From the IMG/VR virus record IMGVR_UViG_3300031469_000005, positions 1-64,000 of that record: a stretch of 64,000 nucleotides of DNA. One strand, 5' to 3'. This stretch comes from a virus. Every line of letters begins with the position of its first letter. Position 1 is the stretch's first letter. This document shows positions 40,402 through 48,874 of this stretch, piece after piece. The notes under the pieces were generated by a model. The model saw only the letters and a list, made by a program, of their open reading frames with translations. It had not been told where the DNA came from and ran no database searches. The position numbers were made by a program, and so were the translations under genes.

Positions 40402-40559
40402 TGCCAACAAAGTCGCCCGGAAGCAAACGAGCTCGTAAGTCAAGGATCAATCGTTGGAAACCGTGTGGCAGCGATTGCATCATTTGCCAACCTAAATTGA
40501 TGTTACCAAAGTTTCGTCTCAAGCGTGATGCCTTGAAAGGTACCGACCGCAATGAATGA
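40401..40559 (+). CDS. Small basic Cys-rich protein
   Basis: 52 residues, very basic (GSKRARKSRINRWKPCGSDC then IICQPKLMLPKFRLKRD). Cys in a CxxxCxxC pattern may bind zinc. TAATG overlap with the previous gene and 8-nt overlap with the next. Possible nucleic-acid binder. Confidence 0.6.
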   Translation: MPTKSPGSKRARKSRINRWKPCGSDCIICQPKLMLPKFRLKRDALKGTDRNE

Positions 40560-41052
40560 AAAACTCAACATCCTTGGAATGGATTACAACGACATGAAGG
40601 TTGCGAATCCCATTCCTTACAAGGATTTGCCAGGCAACGTGATGATGTCTGATTCGTTGAAGGGGCTTCTCCCCGATAACCTCATGAACGATGATCTAGT
40701 AAAACTTCAAGAAAATACATGGCACGCGGTTGTCGAAGTTGTTTTCAGAAATGACGAACGTTTGAATATCGTAGGGATGTTGACGGACTTGAGTGAGAAT
40801 GATTTCAAACGTTCGATTTCTTTAAAAACGGATGCGATGGATGCAATGATGCTTCAGGTTCGTTTCATGAATCAAGGAAACATCATTGCATTCGACAAGA
40901 TCGTTTCATTGCAATTAAGCAATGGAAATGTCGATGAACCCGTATCGTTCGACGTGAAGACCTGGTCACTAAAAGGTTGCAGGGTTCACGACATCGACTA
41001 CAAATCGAACCTTGCATGTCTTTCGTTGTCGTTTACACGAGATGGAGAATAG
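40552..41052 (+). CDS. Protein of unknown function
   Basis: 166 residues. NTWHAVVEVVFRNDERLNIV, FKRSISLKTDAMDAMMLQVR, FDVKTWSLKGCRVHDIDYKS: beta-rich and of the size of tail tube-like proteins, but no motif proves this. In the virion-like operon. Confidence 0.7.
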   Translation: MNEKLNILGMDYNDMKVANPIPYKDLPGNVMMSDSLKGLLPDNLMNDDLVKLQENTWHAVVEVVFRNDERLNIVGMLTDLSENDFKRSISLKTDAMDAMMLQVRFMNQGNIIAFDKIVSLQLSNGNVDEPVSFDVKTWSLKGCRVHDIDYKSNLACLSLSFTRDGE

Positions 41053-41059
41053 TTAGAAC

Positions 41060-41206
41060 ATGAACTTTGACAAATTCATGGACGAGATTCTCGTAAAAGA
41101 AGTCCAAAAGAAGAAAAATCCTCAAAAGACTGAGACGGGACAAAGAACTCGTGTCAAGCTTTATCAAGAGAAACCTTCGAATCGAACCAAGTGGGTGAAG
41201 AAATGA
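41060..41206 (+). CDS. Small basic protein
   Basis: 48 residues: MNFDKFMDEILVKEVQKKKN then a basic tail. N-terminal helix like the group at 34742-41203. ATGA overlap with the next gene. Confidence 0.6.
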   Translation: MNFDKFMDEILVKEVQKKKNPQKTETGQRTRVKLYQEKPSNRTKWVKK

Positions 41207-41820
41207 AGACCATTGGATCAATGATCGATCAAATCATTCTCGAAGCATCGAACAAGAACGATGTTGCTTTGAACGAGAAAGAAAAACAAGTTCACCTCTC
41301 CGCAAAAAATTCAGATTCAGGCGGGGGAGACTCATCGTCAGCACAGTCAAGCGCTTCAACGAAACCACGTGATGATGACAAGGAGCAGGTCAACCAAGAA
41401 AAAGAAAAGGACGATGTCGCAGCGATGCAAACCGCACCCGATGTTGATCAGATCATCGAGAAGCTCAATTCAATTCGTTCCGGTAAATCACTACACGATA
41501 GCGCTGTGAAGGAACGATTCGAAGGTTACATCAACGATCTCAAAGATCCTGAGAAAGTTGCTTTGTTCGCGTTCTTAAAGGGAATTGCGCAAATCATAAC
41601 GGGCGACCTAGAACCGACTCAAGCTGTTGAGCCCGAGGATGATCCGGCAAAGGTTCACATGCACAAAAAGGATCGTGATCAACATAACGGAAAGAAATTG
41701 CAAAAGGTTCACCCAAAGACGAATGTCATCAAGAAGCAAACTCCATCGAATGGTAAGGGTTCATCGTCGGGGGCGGAAGATTCTACACCTCCGGCACCCG
41801 TAATTCCAAAAAATCGTTAA
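41203..41820 (+). CDS. Low-complexity acidic protein with N-terminal helix
   Basis: 205 residues from ATG 41203. MKTIGSMIDQIILEASNKND start, Ser/Asp/Lys-rich disordered stretches, a compact central helical segment (DVDQIIEKLNSIRSGKSLHD, EKVALFAFLKGIAQIITGDL) and a Pro/Ser tail. Likely virion or scaffolding. No family recognised. The following 133 nt (to 41953) are AT-rich without a gene; ACGGGGGG there is too far to be a binding site. Confidence 0.75.
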   Translation: MKTIGSMIDQIILEASNKNDVALNEKEKQVHLSAKNSDSGGGDSSSAQSSASTKPRDDDKEQVNQEKEKDDVAAMQTAPDVDQIIEKLNSIRSGKSLHDSAVKERFEGYINDLKDPEKVALFAFLKGIAQIITGDLEPTQAVEPEDDPAKVHMHKKDRDQHNGKKLQKVHPKTNVIKKQTPSNGKGSSSGAEDSTPPAPVIPKNR

Positions 41821-41953
41821 TCAATATTTTTAAATCATTTTCATTTTGAATTTGTTTGCATATGCTTTCAGAAATTCTGAGTAATTGTATTTTCAATGGA
41901 TTTAATCATTTCATGATACGTATTCATGAACGGGGGGTATTGTACTAGTAGTT

Positions 41954-42178
41954 ATGAGCGAGATCAGATCATTGTCGGGTGAATTCGTTGATAAACGATC
42001 CATAGAGCTACCGAACGGTCAAATGCTTGAGATCGAAATGACTCAAGCATTCATCACTCGTCTTGTTGAACAATTCAAGCTTGCGTTCGCCAGTGAGTTA
42101 ACCGATGACATGATTCGCTTGTACGTCTGGGGTTCATTGAAAAATGCGACAGACAAAGCTGAAAAGGAGATCAAGTGA
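41954..42178 (+). CDS. Small protein of unknown function
   Basis: 74 residues; MSEIRSLSGEFVDKRSIELP, a helical C-terminal half. Stop overlaps the GTG start of the methyltransferase (GTGA). Confidence 0.7.
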   Translation: MSEIRSLSGEFVDKRSIELPNGQMLEIEMTQAFITRLVEQFKLAFASELTDDMIRLYVWGSLKNATDKAEKEIK

Positions 42179-42636
42179 CCGAAAGAGGATTCTTTGCAAT
42201 CGGCATCGAACGATGCAAGACGGGACAAAACTTGGGATCACTGTGGAGGTCTGCGTACTTGAACAACGCGAGCTTCATTTTCACTGTCGGTAGACGATAC
42301 TCATTGAAGAAAGATGTCGGAATTGCTGATACAGTGAAAGCCTGGCGATCGATTCCGTTGATGCATTTCGATACCGTCGACCATTTGATCGAAGGTCTTC
42401 CGTATTCAACGCCCCTGATCGGAATTGAACTCGACGATAGGGCAAAGATGTTATCTGAGTTCACGCATCCCGAACGAGGATGCTACGTTTTGGGTTCGGA
42501 GGATCACGGTCTTTCGAAGGAAATGATCTCAAGATGTCATTCGCTTGTTAAGCTACCTGGTACGATGTCGATGAACGTTGCATGTGCGGGGGCCATCGTG
42601 ATGTACGATAGGTTCACGAAAAGAGAACAAAAATGA
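42175..42636 (+). CDS. SpoU/TrmH-family RNA 2'-O-methyltransferase
   Basis: 153 residues. SPOUT motifs: early NLGSLWRSAYLNNA, then YVLGSEDHGLSKEM (motif 2) and LVKLPGTMSMNVACAGAIVM (motif 3, knotted AdoMet site). Size and motifs fit TrmL/TrmH enzymes that methylate tRNA or rRNA. It may protect or tune tRNA during infection; target unknown. GTG start; stop coupled to the next gene (ATGA). Confidence 0.88.
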   Translation: MTERGFFAIGIERCKTGQNLGSLWRSAYLNNASFIFTVGRRYSLKKDVGIADTVKAWRSIPLMHFDTVDHLIEGLPYSTPLIGIELDDRAKMLSEFTHPERGCYVLGSEDHGLSKEMISRCHSLVKLPGTMSMNVACAGAIVMYDRFTKREQK

Positions 42637-42860
42637 GTGCAGAAATTTCAGATACAGAAAGATTTGACATGCTCGTTAGCAGTATTCGTTTGCTGGAAGA
42701 GAAACTAAAATCTGCGAACGATCGCAATGCACGTCTCGTGACAATGAACGATGAACTTCGTGATCGAGCCACGATGGCCGAAAAAACGATTGAAGACATG
42801 AAAAAATTGATTGAAATCTATTCAAAGAATTTATTCGAACATGAAAGAACAAGCATATGA
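42633..42860 (+). CDS. Coiled-coil protein
   Basis: 75 residues, one long coiled coil (FDMLVSSIRLLEEKLKSAND then RARM-like charged repeats). ATGA overlaps on both sides. Function unknown. Confidence 0.75.
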   Translation: MSAEISDTERFDMLVSSIRLLEEKLKSANDRNARLVTMNDELRDRATMAEKTIEDMKKLIEIYSKNLFEHERTSI

Positions 42861-44080
42861 CGGGGGCGGCTGGGCATATCAGTCATTTGTATGAAAATCT
42901 TGATCTGACATTTTCGGACATTAAAAACGTCTTAACGCTTGCTTCGAAAGGAGAGCTTGAATCCGTCACTGAAAAGATCGACGGGATCAACCTCATGTTC
43001 TCTTTCGATGCCCAGAAGGGCCTTCGAGTCGCTCGTTCGACCACCGAAATGAAGATCGGTGGATTGGGTTCAATCGATCTTTCAGAGAAATTCGCCGATC
43101 GAGGCAACGTTAAAGCAGCATTCAGCACGGGCTTTGAGATGCTCGAAAAAGCAATCAGCGTCATTCCTGAGCACGATATCCTCAAGATCTTTGGAACGAA
43201 ATTGAACCGTTGGTTCTCCGTCGAGATAGTGTACTCACCCTTGGTTAACGTCATCAATTACGATGGAAACCATCTCGTTTTTCATGAATCGCCCGTCATT
43301 GAGATGAATCATGGATTGATTGCGAAATCTGCGAACGTCAACCTCGGAAAATCACTTGGAATGTACATGCACTCGATGCAAACCGCGTTGACGATGAAGA
43401 ACTGGAAAGTTTCAGCCCCCGTCTTCATCAAAATGCAAGCAATGAGCGATGGGTCGGTATTGACGAAACACTTGAGCGCGATAGAATCCGCAATGACGAT
43501 TGCGAACGTGAACGATTCAAATACGATTCGTGACTACCTGTACGGCATGGCAACATTCGAACTTGAATCGTTCGGTTGGCAACGCAAGATCGTTGATGCT
43601 ATTGCAAATCGCATTGCAAAGAAGCCAGATGCTCAGAACCTCATTCAATTGAAAAAGTTGGTGGGTTCGGCGGATCGTGATCGTTTGGATGCGTTCGTAA
43701 AGAACGAGAACACGATGAAGAAACGTTGGCTTCAACCGATCGAAAGCGCGATAACAAGCCTATCGATTGACATTCTCGGGTCACTTCGATCATCTTTTAT
43801 GGGTAACCATGCATCGGAAGTGAAGAGGCTTAGAGACCGTCTCACGAAAGCAATCGGTGCCATTCAACAAAGCAACGATGCGAATGCGGTGAACGTATTG
43901 ACGACGCAAATGCAACGTTTAGGAGATGTTGATAACGTGTCAAGCTCAATGGAAGGAATCGTCTTTACGTACAAAGGTCAGACGTACAAGTTCTGCGGAG
44001 CTTTCGCGCTGTTGAATCAGATCTTGGCTTTATTCAAGTTCGGGTCAATGTCGAGCTTCGATCTTGACGCTGGACTGTGA
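42857..44080 (+). CDS. Nucleotidyltransferase (ligase-fold) protein
   Basis: 407 residues. GHISHLYENLDLTFSDIKNV leads to TEKIDGINLMFSF, a KxDG-type ligase motif I, and the end has SMEGIVFTYKGQTYKFCGAF, resembling motifs IV-V (EGIVF...K). Such phage proteins resemble ATP-dependent ligases but are often called DUF6267-like. With the NTase protein at 44558 it suggests an RNA or DNA end-processing pair. Catalysis is predicted, substrate unknown. Confidence 0.7.
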   Translation: MTGAAGHISHLYENLDLTFSDIKNVLTLASKGELESVTEKIDGINLMFSFDAQKGLRVARSTTEMKIGGLGSIDLSEKFADRGNVKAAFSTGFEMLEKAISVIPEHDILKIFGTKLNRWFSVEIVYSPLVNVINYDGNHLVFHESPVIEMNHGLIAKSANVNLGKSLGMYMHSMQTALTMKNWKVSAPVFIKMQAMSDGSVLTKHLSAIESAMTIANVNDSNTIRDYLYGMATFELESFGWQRKIVDAIANRIAKKPDAQNLIQLKKLVGSADRDRLDAFVKNENTMKKRWLQPIESAITSLSIDILGSLRSSFMGNHASEVKRLRDRLTKAIGAIQQSNDANAVNVLTTQMQRLGDVDNVSSSMEGIVFTYKGQTYKFCGAFALLNQILALFKFGSMSSFDLDAGL

Positions 44081-44460
44081 ACGATTCGAGCGTGTTCGGG
44101 CAAACGTATCATCTTTCATCAAAGAAAACACAAGATTGTTCATGGTATATAATTGACTTGATGTACGGAAAACAGGTTTACTTTTGCAACAATTGCGGTT
44201 CAAAGAAGTACACGGAACTTCCGAACGTCATGGGGCGGGCGTGGCGTTGTTGTTCCAGCAAGTGTCTCAATGACATCCTTTTGAAGGAATCACGGTCAAT
44301 ATGTGGGGATTCGAGCGAGGATCCAGATGTTGCATTTCGTCGAATGGTTACCGACGCAGAAGAAGCGCTGAGAAAATGTCGAGAGGGTGAAATTCAACCA
44401 CCGATCGTCGTTCAAGATGGGGCAAGAGGTTATACCACACCACGAGGTGACACGAAATGA
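44077..44460 (+). CDS. Zinc-ribbon-like protein
   Basis: 127 residues, GTG start in a GTGA overlap. YFCNNCGSKKYTELP with CCSSKCLND makes a four-Cys zinc ribbon; the rest is helical and charged. May bind nucleic acid. Function unknown. Confidence 0.75.
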   Translation: MNDSSVFGQTYHLSSKKTQDCSWYIIDLMYGKQVYFCNNCGSKKYTELPNVMGRAWRCCSSKCLNDILLKESRSICGDSSEDPDVAFRRMVTDAEEALRKCREGEIQPPIVVQDGARGYTTPRGDTK

Positions 44461-44561
44461 ACATATTCGACGTTGCAGGAACGATGATGTTCATCTATGG
44501 GATCATTTTGATTGTCATGTATTTTGTGAAAAGGAATTCTTCGAAGAGGAAATCAAAGTGA
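44457..44561 (+). CDS. 34-residue membrane peptide
   Basis: MNIFDVAGTMMFIYGIILIV with a basic end. One membrane helix. ATGA overlap before it and a GTGA overlap after it support translation. Confidence 0.55.
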   Translation: MNIFDVAGTMMFIYGIILIVMYFVKRNSSKRKSK

Positions 44562-45382
44562 ACGAAGGTGGGAGGGTATTTCCCACCTCGATGCCGGTGT
44601 CATTGGGTCAGTACGCAAAGTTCATTCGCACCGAGCTCTACGAATTCCTACGAAAATACGACTTGGATAACTTCCACGGTATCGGTTCAACTGGCAAAGC
44701 TCCGACAATGCAGGACGTTGATCTCGCTTGCGAAAGCGAGTTGACTCGTAATGAGGTATACGACAAGCTCGTCCAGGACTTGGGAACAGAGAAGGTCAAG
44801 AAAGTTGGATCAATCGGGTTATCATTGCTGTACAACGACGAAATTCAGGTCGACGTGTTCATTGGTGACATTCGATACCTGCGATGGTCGAGAGCGTCAT
44901 GCTCATACAGGAACGGTTACGGGTTGCTCAAGGGCGCGTTTCGAAACATGCTTCTGAACTCGACATTGAGGGTTCAATCATCGAAGGAATTCAAGAGCGA
45001 AGATCCGTTGCTTAGAACGCGACGAACGCTCGATTTCGACACGGGTTTCTACCTCGTGAAGCAAACGAAGCACGGAAAAACGGTTGAGCTAAAGGATTGG
45101 AAAACGACGGATCGAGAATTCATCACTAACGTTCCGGATGACATTGTCTATGCAATCCTGGGCAACGACGGATGGCAATGGAAATCACGGTACGTACGCT
45201 CCGTCGAGGAGCTTGTTCCACTTTTGAAGCGATCAATCAAGACTCGAGACTACGCTCAAGAGATCTTTGAAGAATTCATGAAGGACGTTAACTCGCTCGA
45301 CAGGTCCGTCAAGATGTTCGGAAAGCAACCCGACCTCGTGCTCGATCTGCTTCAGAACGTGATCGATAACAAGGACGTTTAG
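44558..45382 (+). CDS. Nucleotidyltransferase-fold protein (pol beta-like)
   Basis: 274 residues from GTG 44558. FHGIGSTGKAPTMQDVDLAC (about residues 40-59) is the GSxxKxxxxxDxDL signature of minimal nucleotidyltransferases, with a third acidic strand in DEIQVDVFIG. It may add nucleotides to RNA ends or proteins. A longer in-frame start exists but overlaps two genes. Ends at a bidirectional terminator. Confidence 0.75.
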   Translation: MNEGGRVFPTSMPVSLGQYAKFIRTELYEFLRKYDLDNFHGIGSTGKAPTMQDVDLACESELTRNEVYDKLVQDLGTEKVKKVGSIGLSLLYNDEIQVDVFIGDIRYLRWSRASCSYRNGYGLLKGAFRNMLLNSTLRVQSSKEFKSEDPLLRTRRTLDFDTGFYLVKQTKHGKTVELKDWKTTDREFITNVPDDIVYAILGNDGWQWKSRYVRSVEELVPLLKRSIKTRDYAQEIFEEFMKDVNSLDRSVKMFGKQPDLVLDLLQNVIDNKDV

Positions 45383-45386
45383 TTGT

Positions 45387-45408
45387 TCAAATAAAGATAT
45401 TTATTTGA
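45387..45408. terminator. Bidirectional terminator
   Basis: TCAAATAAA (45387-45395), loop GATA, TTTATTTGA (45400-45408): a perfect 9-bp AT-rich stem between convergent genes. The stop codon of the minus-strand gene lies in one arm. Confidence 0.65.
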
Positions 45409-45766
45409 GATTCAAAGCGTTGCGGACGTTGCATACGTCGGCGAGAATGACGGCTACTTTCTTCGCAAGCTCGAGCTCAACCTCAGAAGGAACGTGAGGT
45501 TTCACTTTGGCTTGGCTTTGTGCAAGCAATGTCTTAGCGAGCGAAAGCGTCATCGTCACATTTCGAATCACTACGTCGTCGAGCGAAAAACGTTGAGCCG
45601 AACCTAGAACGTGAGAAACACGGGCCAATTTAGTTGAGCGACTCGCAGAGTACGCATAGACGTCAGGTTGGCAAACTACCTGTTTCTTGACGAGATCTAA
45701 GTTGATGACCACGAATTGTTCGCCCGTGGCCTTCACCGTTGCGACTCGTTGTGTGTTCGTTTCCAT
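45401..45766 (-). CDS. Protein of unknown function
   Basis: 121 residues. METNTQRVATVKATGEQFVV has a barrel-like start, then VPSEVELELAKKVAVILADV helical end. Predicted leaderless start (6 nt after the -10). No family recognised. Confidence 0.75.
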   Translation of the reverse strand: METNTQRVATVKATGEQFVVINLDLVKKQVVCQPDVYAYSASRSTKLARVSHVLGSAQRFSLDDVVIRNVTMTLSLAKTLLAQSQAKVKPHVPSEVELELAKKVAVILADVCNVRNALNLK

Positions 45767-45772
45767 ATGCTG

Positions 45773-45801
45773 ATCTTATCACGATTCATGAAAGAAAACA
45801 C
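45773..45801 (-). promoter_or_regulatory. Leaderless promoter (minus strand)
   Basis: On the minus strand GTGTTTTCTTTC (45801-45790), TGATAAGAT (45781-45773), CAGCAT, then ATG at 45766 (6 nt). Confidence 0.65.
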
Positions 45802-45811
45802 AAAAATGACA

Positions 45812-45822
45812 TGTCTTATAAT
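45812..45822 (+). promoter_or_regulatory. Promoter, divergent from the preceding one
   Basis: TGTCTTATAAT at 45812-45822, then TGATC and ATG at 45828 (5 nt): a leaderless layout with a consensus TATAAT, lacking the GTGTTC box. Confidence 0.5.
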
Positions 45823-45827
45823 TGATC

Positions 45828-46751
45828 ATGCGTTCAATCCACGATGCCTTGATTCAAGAGACGCAAACAAAGAAGCTCGTGAAGCTCTTCAACCTGAAGA
45901 AACGGAACTCGAAAGAGGTTCGTAAAGCGTCGCGTCTTGAATTGTTCCAGTGGATCGCGTTGCATGAACGAAACGTTCGTAATGGGGCATTCTACGATGA
46001 TGTCAGCCTGCAGCTTCGTCATGGACGAAACAGCGACGAAGGAGTTGGGCATTCTGAATTGGCAATCAGGCATATGTTGGGCCTTGAGTTGAACACGAAC
46101 GGTACCACGAGCTCTCTCGACATCAAGGAGGAGAATTACCAAGGCGAGATAAAAGAAGTTCAGGGGACCGACGGAGCATTCATTGAAATAAAACTCAACA
46201 AGAACGCAAGGGAAGCTTGGAACGATTGTAGAAGGCGTATTCAAGAACATCCCGCTTTTTCTTCGTTGAATTCCGAATTGCTTCGATCGATTGAACGCGG
46301 TGAACTCGCATGTGGAACGATATCAAGGCTACCACTTGAGTTAAAGAAGATCATTGACGTTGATCTCGACCCGGTATTGACAATGAGGCACGAACGCAGG
46401 ATGTACTGTGGAGCAAAAGAATGCTACGTCGTGATTGAAAATGACGATTATCGACATGCGTGGATCAAGCCTCATGTCACGATGGGAGGATGCATCAAGT
46501 ACTCGTTGTCACGCCGCTACCTCGTTCTCAGAATCCTGAGGTTGCTCGCTCGTCCCGATTTTGAGTCGATTGAGATTCAATCAAGAAACAAACGAAGCGA
46601 AAGATCGTTCGTCGTGAAGGTAAACGAACGATCTTTCGAACACGATGATTGTCACATGAGAATTGACGAGAAGGAATACTCATTGAGAAACGTCATCAGT
46701 TCCTACGAACGATTGTTCAAGAATTTGATGTTGCCGCTATCCGCGCCTTGA
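45828..46751 (+). CDS. Protein of unknown function
   Basis: 307 residues from ATG 45828. Basic, mixed alpha/beta (KKLVKLFNLKKRNSKEVRKA; YCGAKECYVVIENDDYRHAW; SLSRRYLVLRILRLLARPDF). Leaderless. No family recognised. The only plus-strand gene inside the 45.4-56.4 kb minus-strand block. Confidence 0.75.
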   Translation: MRSIHDALIQETQTKKLVKLFNLKKRNSKEVRKASRLELFQWIALHERNVRNGAFYDDVSLQLRHGRNSDEGVGHSELAIRHMLGLELNTNGTTSSLDIKEENYQGEIKEVQGTDGAFIEIKLNKNAREAWNDCRRRIQEHPAFSSLNSELLRSIERGELACGTISRLPLELKKIIDVDLDPVLTMRHERRMYCGAKECYVVIENDDYRHAWIKPHVTMGGCIKYSLSRRYLVLRILRLLARPDFESIEIQSRNKRSERSFVVKVNERSFEHDDCHMRIDEKEYSLRNVISSYERLFKNLMLPLSAP

Positions 46752-46792
46752 TCGATCGACAAAGGTATTTGAAACGAGCACCGCCTTCATTT

Positions 46793-47191
46793 TTACCAAA
46801 AATCTTTCCGAAAAACGAATTGTCTGATCATTGATCCCAGCATCGTTCGTAGCCTTCGTTGCAATGCTGCGTCAAGAATGTTCCCGTAGATGCTTTTCAA
46901 GAGGATGCAAAGCAATTCAATTTTCGTTGAAAAATTCTTGACGCACTCATCCTTCATTGAGTCGCTGCAATTTTCGAAGTTCGTCCCATTTGCCCAACGC
47001 ATCGATGTTTGCATGTCTTTCATGCAAGATTCGACCGCGGGGAACGATTCAAAGATCCATGAAATGTCGATGTACAGTACGTTTCCAGCAATGAAATCAA
47101 TGACATCGTTCACGTCAGATTCAACGGATTCCGCTTTCAGAACCTCTCGCATCTCGTTGATGCTTTCTTGTTGATCTATCGTCAACATCAT
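46793..47191 (-). CDS. Helical protein of unknown function
   Basis: 132 residues, helical and Met/Cys-containing (SFPAVESCMKDMQTSMRWAN). ATGA overlap with the acyltransferase stop places it in that operon. Confidence 0.7.
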   Translation of the reverse strand: MMLTIDQQESINEMREVLKAESVESDVNDVIDFIAGNVLYIDISWIFESFPAVESCMKDMQTSMRWANGTNFENCSDSMKDECVKNFSTKIELLCILLKSIYGNILDAALQRRLRTMLGSMIRQFVFRKDFW

Positions 47192-48279
47192 GCCTCAACC
47201 TTACCATGCAATCTACCTTGAAATAGTACATTCGTTCTCTCGATGACGTTCTTTCTCCAGCGAACCAAGGTTGCATTCGATTCCACGAGATTGAATCCCA
47301 GATGCGACGCAATCATGACCAAGGTTACCAATACAACCCATTCAAAGAACTCTGCAAGACCGTTCTGGGGCCTTCCAAGAAAGTGTAGCATCACACCCAT
47401 GACGATGTAGTGAAACAAGTACGTTGAATACGATGTCTCACCGAACCTAACGAGAAGTTTCGTTATCGAACCCGTTCGAGGAATCACTGGCTCGAACAAG
47501 AGACCCGCGGTGACAATCCCGAAGGCTGACAGCAACCTCATGCCATCGAGGTCGAGATACAGGAAGCTTAGCGAGGGAGCGAGAATCATTGATGCGATTA
47601 ACGTGGAATTCTTTTCAACGAGACATGAAATGCGAGGAATGTATTTCTTGAATGTTTCAACGTTCAAGTACGACCAACCCAGCACGATTCCCAAGACGAA
47701 CTCGTAGAGCTTTCGGGTTCCCAACACCGCCCCGTAGAACCAATCCCTTTGCCAGACGATAGGTACAAGCATGAGAACGATACAACATGTTACGAAGCGA
47801 AACCTTCGTCCGAATGAAAAACACAATGCGAGCAAAACGTAGAAGAAGATTTCGATGTTCAACGTCCAACCAACGATCAGTGGAGGAAACGGTCCCAATC
47901 CCGCGGGATTTTCAGTTGGAACGAACAACAGGCTCGAAATCAATGTCTTGATGTTCCAGTCTGTGTACGAAAACTCGGCTGGAAAGATGAACTTCATCGA
48001 GATGATGATGAATGTTGCCAACCAGTACGCAGGAACGATCCTGAACATTCGGTTCAACAGGAATGTCTTTGCATCGTGCTCCTTCGACGTTGCAGCATAA
48101 AAAATGATGAAACCGCTGATGATGAAGAAAATGTCGACGCCGAAGTTTCCTTGCTGGGCAAAAAACCCCGCGAACGTTGATGACAACTCTCTGCCGAAAT
48201 GATGAAGAACGACGAGCCAGGCAGCGAGAGCCCTCAGGATCTGAATTGATTGAATGCTTGAACGAGTGTTGGAATTCAT
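47188..48279 (-). CDS. Acyltransferase 3 family membrane protein
   Basis: 363 residues with about ten membrane segments. IQILRALAAWLVVLHHFGRE (catalytic-type His in the first loop), DIFFIISGFIIFYA and FLLNRMFRIVPAYWLATFI are hallmarks of OafA/Acyltransferase_3 proteins, which O-acetylate surface polysaccharides. In a phage this would alter the host O-antigen and block adsorption of other phages (seroconversion), as known for temperate phages. Here it sits in a lytic-looking genome. Operon with small membrane protein genes on the minus strand. Confidence 0.88.
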   Translation of the reverse strand: MNSNTRSSIQSIQILRALAAWLVVLHHFGRELSSTFAGFFAQQGNFGVDIFFIISGFIIFYAATSKEHDAKTFLLNRMFRIVPAYWLATFIIISMKFIFPAEFSYTDWNIKTLISSLLFVPTENPAGLGPFPPLIVGWTLNIEIFFYVLLALCFSFGRRFRFVTCCIVLMLVPIVWQRDWFYGAVLGTRKLYEFVLGIVLGWSYLNVETFKKYIPRISCLVEKNSTLIASMILAPSLSFLYLDLDGMRLLSAFGIVTAGLLFEPVIPRTGSITKLLVRFGETSYSTYLFHYIVMGVMLHFLGRPQNGLAEFFEWVVLVTLVMIASHLGFNLVESNATLVRWRKNVIERTNVLFQGRLHGKVEA

Positions 48280-48470
48280 TGTTGAAATTTATCCCGTTGT
48301 GATTTTGCCCAGACGAAACCGGATTGTATAATCTTATCACAACTTTCGTGTGATGAACCAAATCGTGGATGCCAGGATGAAAGAACTTTGCAATGATCGA
48401 CCTCGAACGTGAAAGCGACCCAGATCGTGATCCACACGATCAGTATTGCGAACGTGGTGTACTTTTTCAT
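48276..48470 (-). CDS. Small exported or membrane-anchored protein
   Basis: 64 residues from ATG 48470 (ATGA overlap): MKKYTTFAILIVWITIWVAF is a membrane anchor or signal, followed by a short soluble part. Ends at the acyltransferase start, probably coupled. Confidence 0.65.
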   Translation of the reverse strand: MKKYTTFAILIVWITIWVAFTFEVDHCKVLSSWHPRFGSSHESCDKIIQSGFVWAKSQRDKFQQ

Positions 48471-48718
48471 TTGTTCTTTCGTCTTGGAACGTGCATCCAG
48501 TACTTCACGCTGAAGTGCGTGAAGAAATTGTCTATGATTCCGTTCGTGCAAAGCAATGTTGTTAGGAACTTATCATGATCGATGAAAAGCACGATACAAG
48601 CCTTCATTGAACCTTGATCTTGAGACTTTGATACCACTAAGTCGCCAGGCATGATGCATTCAAAGTGATCACATTCCTGTATCGAACAACTTGGCGTGTT
48701 CTCGTCAATGAATATCAT
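48467..48718 (-). CDS. PGD-motif small protein
   Basis: 83 residues; CSIQECDHFECIMPGDLVVS carries the motif mid-protein, later a beta/helical end with HVPRRKNK. Overlaps genes on both sides. Confidence 0.65.
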   Translation of the reverse strand: MIFIDENTPSCSIQECDHFECIMPGDLVVSKSQDQGSMKACIVLFIDHDKFLTTLLCTNGIIDNFFTHFSVKYWMHVPRRKNK

Positions 48719-48854
48719 TTCTTACCATGTACGCAAGAAAGTTTTCGCAATCAAGGGCACTTTGGTTATTGGGTCTTTTGGTGACCCTGAAGTGCTCAAC
48801 CATCATTGCTGCGAATCGTGCATCCGACATCGTCTTTTGCTTTGATGTTTCCAT
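48705..48854 (-). CDS. Small protein with a perfect ribosome binding site
   Basis: 49 residues (METSKQKTMSDARFAAMMVE then FRVTKRPNNQSALD). AAGGAGG lies 5 nt before ATG, the strongest such site in the window, in contrast to the many leaderless genes. Function unknown. Confidence 0.65.
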   Translation of the reverse strand: METSKQKTMSDARFAAMMVEHFRVTKRPNNQSALDCENFLAYMVRNDIH

Positions 48855-48874
48855 GCGACCTCCTTGGTCAAAAA

